Source: Phycisphaerae bacterium (GTDB taxonomy: Bacteria; Planctomycetota; Phycisphaerae; Phycisphaerales; SM1A02). Taken from it: a stretch of DNA of 64,000 nucleotides. Each line of letters starts with the position of its first letter. Within the stretch, counting starts at the first letter, position 1. The notes beneath the pieces were generated by a model, which was given only the letters and a program-made list of their open reading frames with translations, did not search any database and had not been told where the DNA came from. Shown one piece after another: positions 8,444-17,175 of the stretch. The DNA lies in contig PBAX01000022.1 of the NCBI GenBank assembly GCA_002716385.1, forward strand, positions 399,821 through 463,820. The letters run 5' to 3'. Made by a program: the position numbers and the translations under genes.

Positions 8444-10300
8444 CTACATCCTGTCGGGGGCTCCGATGCCCAGAAGGCCAAGCCCGTCGGCAAGCACCCG
8501 TCTCGTGAGGCTGCTGATCCGAAGGCGGGATCGCTTTAGGGCATCATCCTCGGCCTTGAGTACGGGACAGGCCTGATAGAAGCTGTTGAAGGCGTCAGCC
8601 ACTTCATGGAGATAGCCGCAGAGTCGATGTGGTTCGAGCGTGCGGGCCACATCCTCGACCACGCTTCCGTACTTCAGGAGAACCAACGCGAGCTGTCGTT
8701 CGGTCGGATCACCCAGTTGCAGCGGCGCCTGATCGATATCCGCTTCGCCGGCCTTGTGGAGCATCGAGCAGATGCGGGCATGGGCATACTGCAGGTAGGG
8801 ACCGGTATCGCCCTCGAAGGCGATCATTCGATCCATGTCGAAGACATAGTCGCGGACGAGATCATTGCTCAGGTCCGCGTACTTCACGGCCCCAATGCCC
8901 ACATCACGACCGATCTGCGCGATCGATTCATCATCGAGACCATGAGTCGGCGCCGAAGGGTTCTCGGAACGGGCCTTGACTTCACGCGTGCCCCGTTCGA
9001 TGGCTTCGGCCAGAAGCGAAGCCAGAGTCAGGTTGGTCCCGCTTCGTGTCTTGAGTGGCTTCTTGTCCGGTCCCATGATGGAACCGAATGGAACATGCAC
9101 GAGTTCGACATCGTGACCGTCCGATGTTCGTCCCCACCCCGCCTGCCTGGTCGCGTCGAAGACGTCACGGAAGTGGTCGCGTTGCCGGGCATCGACGACG
9201 TAGATGCATCGACCGGCTCCGGTTTCCTGGGTTCGGTGTCGCAGGGCGGCCAGATCGCTGGTGGCGTAGAGATAGCCACCATCTCGTTTTCTGATCAACA
9301 ACGGTCGCTTGCGATCGTCGAAGTCGACGACCAGTGCCCCGTCATCCGTTCGACAGAGCTTGTTCGACTCGAAGTACTCGATCACCGAGTGAAGGGAGTC
9401 CTTGTAGAAGGATTCGCCGCGGTTGTTGTCGGGTCCCATGCTGACATTCAGGAGATTCAGGGCCTCGTAGACGGCCCGCATGGTGACATCGATGAGCTTG
9501 TTCCAGTCGCGGACGAGTTCCTCGTCGCCCTGCTGGAGCGCGACCAGCGTCTCGGACGCGGCCTTGCGCTGTTCATCGGAACCGGATTGCTGTGCTTCCA
9601 GTTCGGCGACTCGATGTGGTCCGCACTGTCTGGTTAGGGCGGCTTCGAGTCCCTTGGCATCACCCTTCGCGCCCGCCTGGGCATCCCGGTAGGCCGCATC
9701 GAGTTCCGTCAGCGTCAGGGCATCGAGATCGGTTCCGTTCTCACGAAGCCGGTGGAGCACCATGGCGATCGGGAGACCCCAGTCACCAAGATGGTTCTCG
9801 CGGAGAACCATCCGGCCCCTTCGCTCGAGGACACGGGCCAGCGAATCTCCGATGATCGTCGATCGAAGATGACCCACGTGCATCTGCTTGGCGACGTTCA
9901 CGCCACACAGATCGACGACGACTGGACGGGTGTCGTCGCTCGTCTTCACACCCAGCGTCTCGTCGTCCATTCCCGCCAGAGCGTTCGCGAGCGTCTCGGG
10001 CTTGAGTCGTATGTTGATGAAACCGGGCCCGGCGATCTCCGGTGTGTCGGCTATGTCCGCCAGCTCCACGACATCGATCAGTTCCTGGGCCAGATCACGT
10101 GGTGGTTTGCCCACACGTTTGGCGAGCCCCATGGCGGCGTTGCACTGGAAGTCCCCCATCTCGGGATTGGTAGTGTTCCGGATCAGTGGATCGGCGTCGG
10201 CGAAGTCGCTGCCGAGAGTCTTTTCGATGGCTTCCGAGAAGGCTGTGCTGATCGCGGTCCGGGGGTCCGGGGATGGATGCTTGGTGGTCGTTGTGGACAT
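8444..10300 (-). CDS. argS: Arginyl-tRNA synthetase
   Basis: This 618-residue class I synthetase charges tRNA-Arg. The N-terminal Add-1 domain is followed by the HIGH-type motif HVGHLRSTIIGD, the KMSKS-type loop KPLKTRSGT, and a C-terminal anticodon-binding domain ending with ADGLGLLGIGAPDRM. The open frame extends 168 residues further upstream, but the extension is non-homologous and overlaps the divergent gene. The ATG at 10300 gives MSTTTTKH, with a -10-like TATACT eight bases upstream and no ribosome binding site, suggesting a leaderless message. Confidence 0.95.
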   Translation of the reverse strand: MSTTTTKHPSPDPRTAISTAFSEAIEKTLGSDFADADPLIRNTTNPEMGDFQCNAAMGLAKRVGKPPRDLAQELIDVVELADIADTPEIAGPGFINIRLKPETLANALAGMDDETLGVKTSDDTRPVVVDLCGVNVAKQMHVGHLRSTIIGDSLARVLERRGRMVLRENHLGDWGLPIAMVLHRLRENGTDLDALTLTELDAAYRDAQAGAKGDAKGLEAALTRQCGPHRVAELEAQQSGSDEQRKAASETLVALQQGDEELVRDWNKLIDVTMRAVYEALNLLNVSMGPDNNRGESFYKDSLHSVIEYFESNKLCRTDDGALVVDFDDRKRPLLIRKRDGGYLYATSDLAALRHRTQETGAGRCIYVVDARQRDHFRDVFDATRQAGWGRTSDGHDVELVHVPFGSIMGPDKKPLKTRSGTNLTLASLLAEAIERGTREVKARSENPSAPTHGLDDESIAQIGRDVGIGAVKYADLSNDLVRDYVFDMDRMIAFEGDTGPYLQYAHARICSMLHKAGEADIDQAPLQLGDPTERQLALVLLKYGSVVEDVARTLEPHRLCGYLHEVADAFNSFYQACPVLKAEDDALKRSRLRISSLTRRVLADGLGLLGIGAPDRM

Positions 10301-10308
10301 GGGTGCCG

Positions 10309-10314
10309 AGTATA
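10309..10314 (-). promoter_or_regulatory. Candidate -10 element of argS
   Basis: TATACT on the minus strand ends eight bases before the argS ATG at 10300. Transcription would begin within one or two bases of the start codon. No good -35 is visible at 16-18 bases. Confidence 0.4.
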
Positions 10315-10367
10315 CCCCTCCAGCGAAGGCGTTTCGCGATCCCGGGAGCCATGGATCCAGTCCGGGT

Positions 10368-10396
10368 TTCACATCGAAGCCGGAGACGATTATCAT
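10368..10396 (+). promoter_or_regulatory. Candidate promoter of the B12-binding/MeaB fusion gene
   Basis: TTCACA (10368-10373) and TATCAT (10391-10396) are 17 bases apart and match sigma-70 boxes well. The predicted start of transcription is about 10403, three bases before the ATG at 10406, so the transcript would be almost leaderless. Confidence 0.45.
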
Positions 10397-10405
10397 TCGG
10401 GTCTC

Positions 10406-11530
10406 ATGGCCAAGGCAACAACCGAGCCAACCAGTGTTCTCGAGAAGGTCGATCGTTGTGGCGATCTGCTGCATCGTCCCCGCGTCCTTCTGGGCAAGAT
10501 GGGCCTCGATGGTCACGATCGTGGTGTGAAGCTCATCGCCCGGGCGATGCGCGACAGCGGCATCCATGTGATCTACTCCGGCCTCTGGCAGACGCCAAGA
10601 AGCCTTGCCATCGCGGCTCGCGACGAGGACGTCGATTGCATCGCGGCCTCGATGATGAGCAATTCCCACAATGTGCTGGTGCCTCGTCTGATCGAGGAGT
10701 GCCGCAAGGTCGGTCGACCCGACATGACGATCAACATCGGCGGCATCATTCCTCAGGAGGATGTCCAGGGCATGCTGGATGCCGGCGTCAATTCCGTATT
10801 CCATACCGGAACGACGATGCAGGACATCGTCGACTCCGTGAGGGCGGCCACGACCGACTACACCGATCTCGATTCCGACGACAGTTCCGCCAGGCTTGGT
10901 CGGACATTGTCGCAGCTGGTCACAGGCAAGGACGTCTCCTCGGCGCCGCGAAAGCGTCCCGATCGCGTCATCGGTCTCACGGGTTCACCGGGTGCCGGCA
11001 AGTCGACGCTTGTGGCCGCCATGGTCAACGAGATGCATCGAGCCGGCGAGAAGGTCGCCGTGATCGCCTTCGATCCGATGAGTCCCATCACGAGCGGTGC
11101 CCTGCTTGGTGACCGTCTTCGAGTGGACTTCAACGAGGTCGACGAGGACTGCTTCTATCGCAGTTTCGCGATCGTCGGCGAGGACTATGCCCATCTGTCC
11201 GACATCATCGAGATTCTCGGTGGTGCTGGTTGGGACAAGGTCATCGTCGAGACGGTCGGTGCCGGTCAGAGCGATGTGGCCATCCGTGACCACGTCGATC
11301 AGACGGCGGTCGTCGTCGTGCCCGGCATGGGCGATTCGGTCCAGATGGACAAGGCCGGTATCCTCGAGATCGCTGATGTGTTCATCCTGAACAAGGCCGA
11401 TCATGCCGGTGAAGCCAAGCTGGCTCGCGAGCTGCTGGACATCAGCACGGGTCGTCCGATCTGCGAGACGATCGCGACCAAGGGCCAGGGCATCGAGGAT
11501 CTGGTCAAGGCCCTGTTCCCAAGCGGCTGA
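10406..11530 (+). CDS. B12-binding domain fused to MeaB/ArgK-type GTPase
   Basis: The 374-residue protein joins two parts of the methylmalonyl-CoA mutase machinery. Residues 23-150 form a cobalamin-binding domain with the DxHxxG motif (D35, H37, G40), the SMMSNSH segment and GGIIPQED. Residues 186-374 form a G3E-family GTPase with Walker A GSPGAGKST (193-201), VETVGAGQSD (281-290) and NKAD (329-332). IcmF proteins have these two domains plus a catalytic mutase barrel, absent here. It may chaperone or reload cobalamin on a mutase encoded elsewhere. Upstream readings of the frame overlap argS and are not used. Confidence 0.88.
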   Translation: MAKATTEPTSVLEKVDRCGDLLHRPRVLLGKMGLDGHDRGVKLIARAMRDSGIHVIYSGLWQTPRSLAIAARDEDVDCIAASMMSNSHNVLVPRLIEECRKVGRPDMTINIGGIIPQEDVQGMLDAGVNSVFHTGTTMQDIVDSVRAATTDYTDLDSDDSSARLGRTLSQLVTGKDVSSAPRKRPDRVIGLTGSPGAGKSTLVAAMVNEMHRAGEKVAVIAFDPMSPITSGALLGDRLRVDFNEVDEDCFYRSFAIVGEDYAHLSDIIEILGGAGWDKVIVETVGAGQSDVAIRDHVDQTAVVVVPGMGDSVQMDKAGILEIADVFILNKADHAGEAKLARELLDISTGRPICETIATKGQGIEDLVKALFPSG

Positions 11531-11542
11531 TTCACCCTCCGG

Positions 11543-11548
11543 TACAAT
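11543..11548 (+). promoter_or_regulatory. Candidate -10 element of the permease-USP gene
   Basis: TACAAT ends nine bases before the ATG at 11558, and no ribosome binding site is present. This fits a nearly leaderless transcript. No clear -35 box. Confidence 0.35.
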
Positions 11549-11557
11549 CTGACCCGC

Positions 11558-13993
11558 ATGACTGGCACTGAATCCGCACCCGTGATGCCCCCCCAATCGC
11601 AGTCCAGCGGTCCTGTGACCGAACTGGCTCGCGACATGCGTCTCTTCGACATCACCATGGTCGGCGTGGGCGCCATGATCGGTGCCGGCATCTTCGCACT
11701 CACCGGCATCGCCGCCGGTCATGCCGGACCCGCCCTCATCCTGGCCTTCTGCCTCAACGGCATACTCACGCTGATGACCGCCATGGTCTACGCGGAACTC
11801 GGCAGCGCCATCCCCGCCGCCGGTGGTGGCTACCTCTGGGTTCGCTTCGGTCTGCCCGGCCCCTCCGCCTTCCTCGCCGGATGGATGGACTGGCTCGCCC
11901 ATGCCGTCGCCGGGTCGCTCTACGCGGTGATCTTCGGCACCTACATCGTCTGGGGACTGCAGGTCATCTTCGGACTCGGCGAAGCACCGACCGGCGCCGA
12001 TGGTCACGGACACGGCACGCTCTTCGGCATGCCCGCCTGGCCATACGTGAAGGGACTCACCCTCTTCATCTGTCTGATCTTCCTGTGGATCAACTACCGA
12101 GGTTCCAAGGAGACGGGCAAGGCCGGCAACATCATCACCGTCGCCAAGATCGTCGTGATCGCCATCTTCATCGCGGCCGGCCTCATCGCGATGCTGCGAG
12201 CCACCGGAAACGTCGCCGTCTCCGAGACCTACATACCGTTCATGCCCAACGGCTTCAGCGGCGTACTGGTCGCCATGGGACTGACCTTCATCGCCTTCGA
12301 GGGCTACGAGATCATCGTCCAGGCCGGCGAGGAGGTCGAGAACCCGCGTCGCAACATCCCACGCGCCGTCTTCTACTCGCTTCTGATCGTCATACCCATC
12401 TACATACTCGTGGCCATCGTCTGCATCGGTGCCATGCGCATACCCGAGGATGTCCTTGCCGACACCGGTTGGGCCGCTTCGGAAACCTGGCGATATCTCG
12501 CGGGACTGGGTGAAACCGGTGTGGCTGTGGCCGCCAATGATTTCCTTCCCTGGGGACTCGGCGGCATCCTGCTGGTCATCGGCGCCATCCTCTCGACGAT
12601 GAGCGCCCTCAACGCCACCACGTTCTCGTCCACACGCGTGTCCTTCGCGATGGGCCGGGATCACTATCTGCCAAGGGGCATGGCGAAGATCTCGAGCAAG
12701 ACCAAGACCCCCACCGTCGCGCTCATGGCCAGCGGCGTGATCATCATCACCGTGGCTCTGGCACTCGATGCCGAACGGGTCGCCGGCGCCACCTGCGCCA
12801 TGTTCTTGTTGGTGTTCGCCGGAGTGAACGTCTCATCGATCACCATCCGCCGCAAGTACGGCGACAAGCTTCGATACGGCTACGTCGTACCAGGCTATCC
12901 AGTCGTTCCGATCGTGGCCGCCGTCGGACAGGTCGGTATCGCCGTCTGGCTGCTGGCTTCGCAACCGATGACGCTCGCCCTGACGGCCGGATGGATCACC
13001 GCCGGACTGGCCGTCTACTTCCTCTATGCACGTGGTCAGGAACACGAGTTCAGGTCGTCGGCCATCGCCTTCGAGCAGAGTGCGGGCACATCGCGTGAAT
13101 CCAACTACAGAATCCTGGTTCCCGTCGCCAACCCGGAGACCGCCGGACCGCTGGTCGATCTGGCGACTCGACTCGTGGCACCGGACTCGGGTGATGTCAT
13201 CGCCCTGAACGTCGTTTCCATTCCGGAACAGACGCCCTACTGGTCGACCAGACGCTTCGTTGAGGAAGGTCGGAAGGTCGTCGAGACCGCCACCAACCAT
13301 GCCGTCGAGACGGGACACGATGTCCGCGGACTCGTTCGATTGAGTCGCGATCCCGGCAAGTCCATCGCCGACACCATCCGCGATCGCAAGATCAACGCGC
13401 TCGTCATGGGATGGAGCGGACGACGACACGGACCCAGAGCCCGAATCCTGGGCACCGAACTCGACACGGTGCTTCGCAACACCGATGCGGACACGATAGT
13501 CGTACGCGGCAAGGCACCCGAGACACCGGAGCGAATCCTGATACCGGTAGCCAACCCCAAGCAGGCCCAGTTCGCCATCCATGTGGCCGAATCGCTGGCG
13601 GGACCATCGACCTGGATCGAACTGCTTCGCGTCCTTCGCTCGGAGGAGAACGAGGATCGAATCAGGGAGGATCTACGTTCGGGCATCTTCAACATCTCCG
13701 ATCCCGCTGAACCGGTTCGTTCCCCCAATCTAGGACTTCCGATCGATCTCCGATTCGAATCGTCATCCGACGTCGTGGGCAGCATCGTCAACGCGGCCCA
13801 GGCGGCCGATCTTCTGATCATCGGCGCAGCTGCCGAGACCTGGCGACAGAGACGCTCCTTCACAGCCCTCCACCGTGGTGTCGCGGCAGCCTGGGACGGT
13901 CCGCTGCTGCTCGTTAAGCTCCGCTCGGGTCGAGCTCGCTTCACAACCCAGCAGGTGATCGACTTCATGACATCGAAGGAGCCCGAGGAATGA
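11558..13993 (+). CDS. APC-family amino acid permease with two C-terminal universal stress domains
   Basis: The 811-residue protein has an APC transporter core (about residues 25-505, around twelve membrane helices) with the MIGAGIFALTG substrate loop in helix 1 and the FIAFEGYEII segment in helix 6. A linker leads to two universal stress domains: the first begins at YRILVPVANPE near 515, the second at ERILIPVANPK near 657. In the family, USP domains bind nucleotides and can gate transport; here the glycine-rich ATP motif is only partly kept (GWSGRRHGPRARILG). Substrate unknown. It is translationally coupled (ATGA) to a small membrane protein. Confidence 0.9.
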   Translation: MTGTESAPVMPPQSQSSGPVTELARDMRLFDITMVGVGAMIGAGIFALTGIAAGHAGPALILAFCLNGILTLMTAMVYAELGSAIPAAGGGYLWVRFGLPGPSAFLAGWMDWLAHAVAGSLYAVIFGTYIVWGLQVIFGLGEAPTGADGHGHGTLFGMPAWPYVKGLTLFICLIFLWINYRGSKETGKAGNIITVAKIVVIAIFIAAGLIAMLRATGNVAVSETYIPFMPNGFSGVLVAMGLTFIAFEGYEIIVQAGEEVENPRRNIPRAVFYSLLIVIPIYILVAIVCIGAMRIPEDVLADTGWAASETWRYLAGLGETGVAVAANDFLPWGLGGILLVIGAILSTMSALNATTFSSTRVSFAMGRDHYLPRGMAKISSKTKTPTVALMASGVIIITVALALDAERVAGATCAMFLLVFAGVNVSSITIRRKYGDKLRYGYVVPGYPVVPIVAAVGQVGIAVWLLASQPMTLALTAGWITAGLAVYFLYARGQEHEFRSSAIAFEQSAGTSRESNYRILVPVANPETAGPLVDLATRLVAPDSGDVIALNVVSIPEQTPYWSTRRFVEEGRKVVETATNHAVETGHDVRGLVRLSRDPGKSIADTIRDRKINALVMGWSGRRHGPRARILGTELDTVLRNTDADTIVVRGKAPETPERILIPVANPKQAQFAIHVAESLAGPSTWIELLRVLRSEENEDRIREDLRSGIFNISDPAEPVRSPNLGLPIDLRFESSSDVVGSIVNAAQAADLLIIGAAAETWRQRRSFTALHRGVAAAWDGPLLLVKLRSGRARFTTQQVIDFMTSKEPEE

Positions 13994-14232
13994 GTCTGTC
14001 GGATCTCGAGAAGATGAAACTGCTCCGTCCGAAGTCCGAATGGACCGGCAAGGCGGACAAGTCCCGAGTCAATCTGATTCTGGCATCCCTCACGGCCGCC
14101 ATCGGTATCGCCGGATGTGTCTTCATGATCATGGGCAACGGTCATTTCCTGACCTGGATGGGTCTGCTGATGTTCGCCGTCTCGCTGATCGGTTTCAGCT
14201 GGACGAACCTCCGCGGCGTCTGGAAGGCCTGA
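13990..14232 (+). CDS. Small membrane protein, unknown
   Basis: An 80-residue product with two hydrophobic segments (about 28-48 and 52-70) and a basic N-terminus. The ATG overlaps the permease stop codon as ATGA, so it is co-translated with the transporter and may be an accessory subunit. I do not recognise a family. Confidence 0.7.
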   Translation: MSLSDLEKMKLLRPKSEWTGKADKSRVNLILASLTAAIGIAGCVFMIMGNGHFLTWMGLLMFAVSLIGFSWTNLRGVWKA

Positions 14233-14268
14233 TAGGATTCCTCCACACCCCCAGCAAGGAGCAACCCA

Positions 14269-14457
14269 ATGAACGACTCATCACAACAACAGGGACCTCA
14301 GGGACCCGGAAAGGTCGCCGTCTGGATCGTTCTTCTTCTGGGACTCATCGGAATCGTGATCGCCATGTACTTCATGGGCCCATGGATGCAGGATCTGGTC
14401 AACTCGACACCAGGTGCCGAAGTCGGTTCACCAGCCACCGAGACCGCGACCGAGTGA
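14269..14457 (+). CDS. Small single-pass membrane protein, unknown
   Basis: A 62-residue product with a Gln/Gly/Pro-rich N-terminus, one membrane helix (about 17-38), and a Thr/Ala/Glu tail. AAGGAG lies nine bases before the ATG. It follows the permease and the 80-residue protein in the same direction and ends five bases before the convergent MmgE/PrpD gene. Function unknown. Confidence 0.65.
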   Translation: MNDSSQQQGPQGPGKVAVWIVLLLGLIGIVIAMYFMGPWMQDLVNSTPGAEVGSPATETATE

Positions 14458-14461
14458 TCAG

Positions 14462-16015
14462 TCAGTCGACGGAATCACCCTTCAGGATGGTCACATCCCA
14501 GAGATCATCCAGCGAACCAGCGGATTCGATGTTGTTGCAACGATCGATGATCGTTCCGGAATCCTCCATGGCCAACGCTCCGAGCAATCCCGCCTTGTGC
14601 ATCAGGATGTCCTCGAGATCCGCGGTCGTGTTGCGGGCGTGACCCGATGGATACATGACCAGCCCACTGTCGAGCTTGTTGCCGTCGTCCAGTTCGATCA
14701 CCAGTGATGTCGGAATGCCGTCCGGATACCGGTCGTCGTATTCCTGGCCACCATGCTCGAAGTGAATCTTGTCCATCAGGGCATGGGTCGCCTTGTCGTT
14801 GATCGCATCACGGCCATAGTCGGCCGGCGCCAGCATCAGGAGCTTCCACCATTCGTCGTTGCCGTCGGCCAACGCGCCGCTACCGTTCTCGGACGCCATC
14901 TCGATGGCCTTTCGCAGCATGGTCGAGACGATGTACACCATCGAGTGGTCGGCGCTCTGCCGCGTCTTGGGACTGCGCTTGGCCGGATCACCGATGATGC
15001 CGAATGCCGGTTCGTAGGCGACGATGGTGATGCCCTTGATCGAATCCGGATTCTCGAGCACGGTCGGGTTGGCCGAGATCAGATCGATCAGTCCCTGGAG
15101 GGCGCCGGCGGACTGGTGCTCGTACAGGCCCAGCTTGAAGTGCATGCCCATCACGGCGAAGTCGTCACCGGATGTCGAGAGCACAAGATCGAACGGGCTA
15201 TCCCCATCGGTCGGCTCGAACTGTCGCCAGATCGCCTCGGGGTTGCGGAAGATGTCCTTGGGTCCGATGAAACCCTTCATCGATCGCTTGATCGACATGA
15301 TGGCCACTTCACTGCTGATCGCGGCCGAAGCGCCCTTCGAATCCGAGAGCTGCTTTCCGGCCCGGATGGCACGCCACGGGATGTAGTGCGCCACCACCAT
15401 TCCGATGGCCGACTCGATCTGTTCCGGCGTCGCGCCGAGCATGGCGCCGTAGACGGCCGCGGAACCGATCGCGCCATGCACGACGTGATCGATCTTGTAG
15501 GACTTGAGACTGAAGACCTCGGCCAGTCGACCTCGGATCTCATCGAGGCAGATCATGCCGCGAAGGGCTGCTGCTCCATCGAGACCACCCACTTGAGCCG
15601 CCGCTATCGGCACGGCGTAGAAGTCGTTGTGTCCGAACTCGCCGGCGGTATGACCGAGCGCCGGGTTGTATCCGAAGTTGGTTCCATTGCTGTCCCACTC
15701 GCGAACGGCGCTGGCGTTGGCGAGGATGGCCTTCTCGGGCGCGACCGTCGTAGTCGATCCGAACACGGTGGCCCCACCTTCGGCGGGATAGTCGAGTGCC
15801 TCGTCACGAAGCACGCATGGTGCATTGGTCTGCAGTGCCAGAGCGGAGAGTCCACAGAGCACGCTGTCCGTGAAGAACTGGATGGTCCGGTGCTTGACGG
15901 CATCGGATGGCTCGCCCAGCGATCCACTCATGAAATCGCAGGCGTACTGGCCGATGGCAAGAGCCTGATTCTCGTTTCGGGGAAGGGTGACGCAGCTGGC
16001 GGTGGCGGTACTCAT
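14462..16015 (-). CDS. MmgE/PrpD family protein (2-methylcitrate dehydratase-like)
   Basis: The 517-residue product matches the MmgE/PrpD fold along its length: the N-terminal helical domain with DSVLCGLSAL, the REWDSNGTN segment of the active site, an SLKSYKIDHVVHGAIGSAA region, and AGKQLSDSKGASAAISSE. PrpD dehydrates 2-methylcitrate in propionate breakdown; other members act as decarboxylases or epimerases, so the exact reaction is uncertain. No prpB or prpC lies nearby. The B12-binding/MeaB gene upstream would fit propionate metabolism, but that link is inference. Confidence 0.85.
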   Translation of the reverse strand: MSTATASCVTLPRNENQALAIGQYACDFMSGSLGEPSDAVKHRTIQFFTDSVLCGLSALALQTNAPCVLRDEALDYPAEGGATVFGSTTTVAPEKAILANASAVREWDSNGTNFGYNPALGHTAGEFGHNDFYAVPIAAAQVGGLDGAAALRGMICLDEIRGRLAEVFSLKSYKIDHVVHGAIGSAAVYGAMLGATPEQIESAIGMVVAHYIPWRAIRAGKQLSDSKGASAAISSEVAIMSIKRSMKGFIGPKDIFRNPEAIWRQFEPTDGDSPFDLVLSTSGDDFAVMGMHFKLGLYEHQSAGALQGLIDLISANPTVLENPDSIKGITIVAYEPAFGIIGDPAKRSPKTRQSADHSMVYIVSTMLRKAIEMASENGSGALADGNDEWWKLLMLAPADYGRDAINDKATHALMDKIHFEHGGQEYDDRYPDGIPTSLVIELDDGNKLDSGLVMYPSGHARNTTADLEDILMHKAGLLGALAMEDSGTIIDRCNNIESAGSLDDLWDVTILKGDSVD

Positions 16016-16057
16016 CGCAGTTGGACTTTCGTTTTCTGGGATTCAGGGGAAATGAAC

Positions 16058-17053
16058 TCAGTCTTTGGACAGGAATCGTTCGACGTGCTGGACCTCTTCG
16101 GAGGAACCCATCACGACCGGTATTCGTTCATGAAGCGAACTTGGTTTGACATCGAGAAGTCTGGTACCGGCGGCCGCTATCGAGCGCCCACCAGCCTGTT
16201 CGATCAGCATGCTCATGGGCATGGCTTCGTAGAGGTAGCGGAGCTTGCCTTCGGGCCGATCGGTCGTCTGCGGATAGATGAAGACACCGCCCTTGATGAG
16301 CGTTCGGTGAACATCCGCGACCATCGAACCGATGTAGCGACTGGTGTATCCATTGTCATGCGCCCACTTGAGGTAGTCGCGATACCCATCCGGGAACCGG
16401 TCCGCATAGGCCTCGTTGATCGAGTAGATCTTGTTGGTAGCCGGAATCCTCAGGTTCTCCTTCACGAGGACGAAGGAACCGATTGAATTGTCCAGCACGA
16501 ACATGTGCACGCCGTTGCCCGTGGTGACGACGAAGACACTCGATGATCCATAGAGAACGTAGCCGGCGGCGACCTGACGCGACGCGGGATTGAGAATCAT
16601 GTCCTCCGGCGTGCCCTTCACACCCTCGCCGAGTCTGACGATGCTGAAGATGGTGCCGACGCCGACGGAAACATCCAGGTTGGATGAGCCATCCAGTGGA
16701 TCGAAGAGGACCGCGTAGCGGCCGCCATCCTTATGGCTTCGAAGAACGGTTGGCGTCTCATCCTCCTCGGAGACCAGTGCGCCGATGTTGGCACGGCTGC
16801 CGAGGCAGGCCTTGATGATCTCGTTCGAGAGGACGTCCAGTTTCTGCTGCTGCTCTCCCTGGACGTTGGTATCGCCCATGTCGCCGAGAACATCCTCGAT
16901 CCGGGCTCTTCTGACCTTGTTACCGATGCTCTTGCTCGCCAATGAGATGGCCGAGAGGATCCAGGAGAAATCACCGGTGGCACCCGGATATTCGCGTTCC
17001 TCGGCGAGCACATAACTCTGGAGGGACATGAGGTTCTGCTGGATCTTGGACAT
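16058..17053 (-). CDS. fbp: Fructose-1,6-bisphosphatase, class I
   Basis: The 331-residue enzyme removes the 1-phosphate of fructose bisphosphate in gluconeogenesis. The metal-binding motif FDPLDGSSNLD is at 117-127 and SEEDE at 95-99; GKLRYLYEAMPMSMLIEQAGG near the C-terminus is also diagnostic. The N-terminal GDFSWIL segment corresponds to the AMP-site region. It runs in the same direction as the MmgE/PrpD gene, 42 bases upstream of it, and is divergent from the thiolase. Confidence 0.96.
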   Translation of the reverse strand: MSKIQQNLMSLQSYVLAEEREYPGATGDFSWILSAISLASKSIGNKVRRARIEDVLGDMGDTNVQGEQQQKLDVLSNEIIKACLGSRANIGALVSEEDETPTVLRSHKDGGRYAVLFDPLDGSSNLDVSVGVGTIFSIVRLGEGVKGTPEDMILNPASRQVAAGYVLYGSSSVFVVTTGNGVHMFVLDNSIGSFVLVKENLRIPATNKIYSINEAYADRFPDGYRDYLKWAHDNGYTSRYIGSMVADVHRTLIKGGVFIYPQTTDRPEGKLRYLYEAMPMSMLIEQAGGRSIAAAGTRLLDVKPSSLHERIPVVMGSSEEVQHVERFLSKD

Positions 17054-17117
17054 GGGCAGTTCGGAGTTGGTTAGAATGCTCGGCTCCCCGGAGGGAACAC
17101 CCCCCCGGTGAATCGAA

Positions 17118-17136
17118 GGGTCGATTGTAACGACCC
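17118..17136. repeat. Inverted repeat between fbp and thiolase
   Basis: GGGTCG and CGACCC flank a seven-base spacer in the 122-base divergent region. It could be an operator for either gene or a hairpin in the thiolase leader. Confidence 0.35.
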
Positions 17137-17175
17137 ATCTTGAAGACTCATCCAGCCAACCCTGGAGGCCTCATC

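Noticed and set aside
8606..9637. 343-codon open frame on the plus strand inside argS
   Set aside because: It is antisense to a clear argS coding region and has no family motif; long antisense frames are common in GC-rich coding DNA.
10985..12664. 559-codon minus-strand frame across the MeaB fusion and permease
   Set aside because: Shadow of two confident genes on the plus strand, with composition dominated by Asp, Gly and His from codon reversal.
14753..16486. 577-codon plus-strand frame across the MmgE/PrpD gene and fbp
   Set aside because: It crosses two well supported genes on the opposite strand and shows no recognisable domain.
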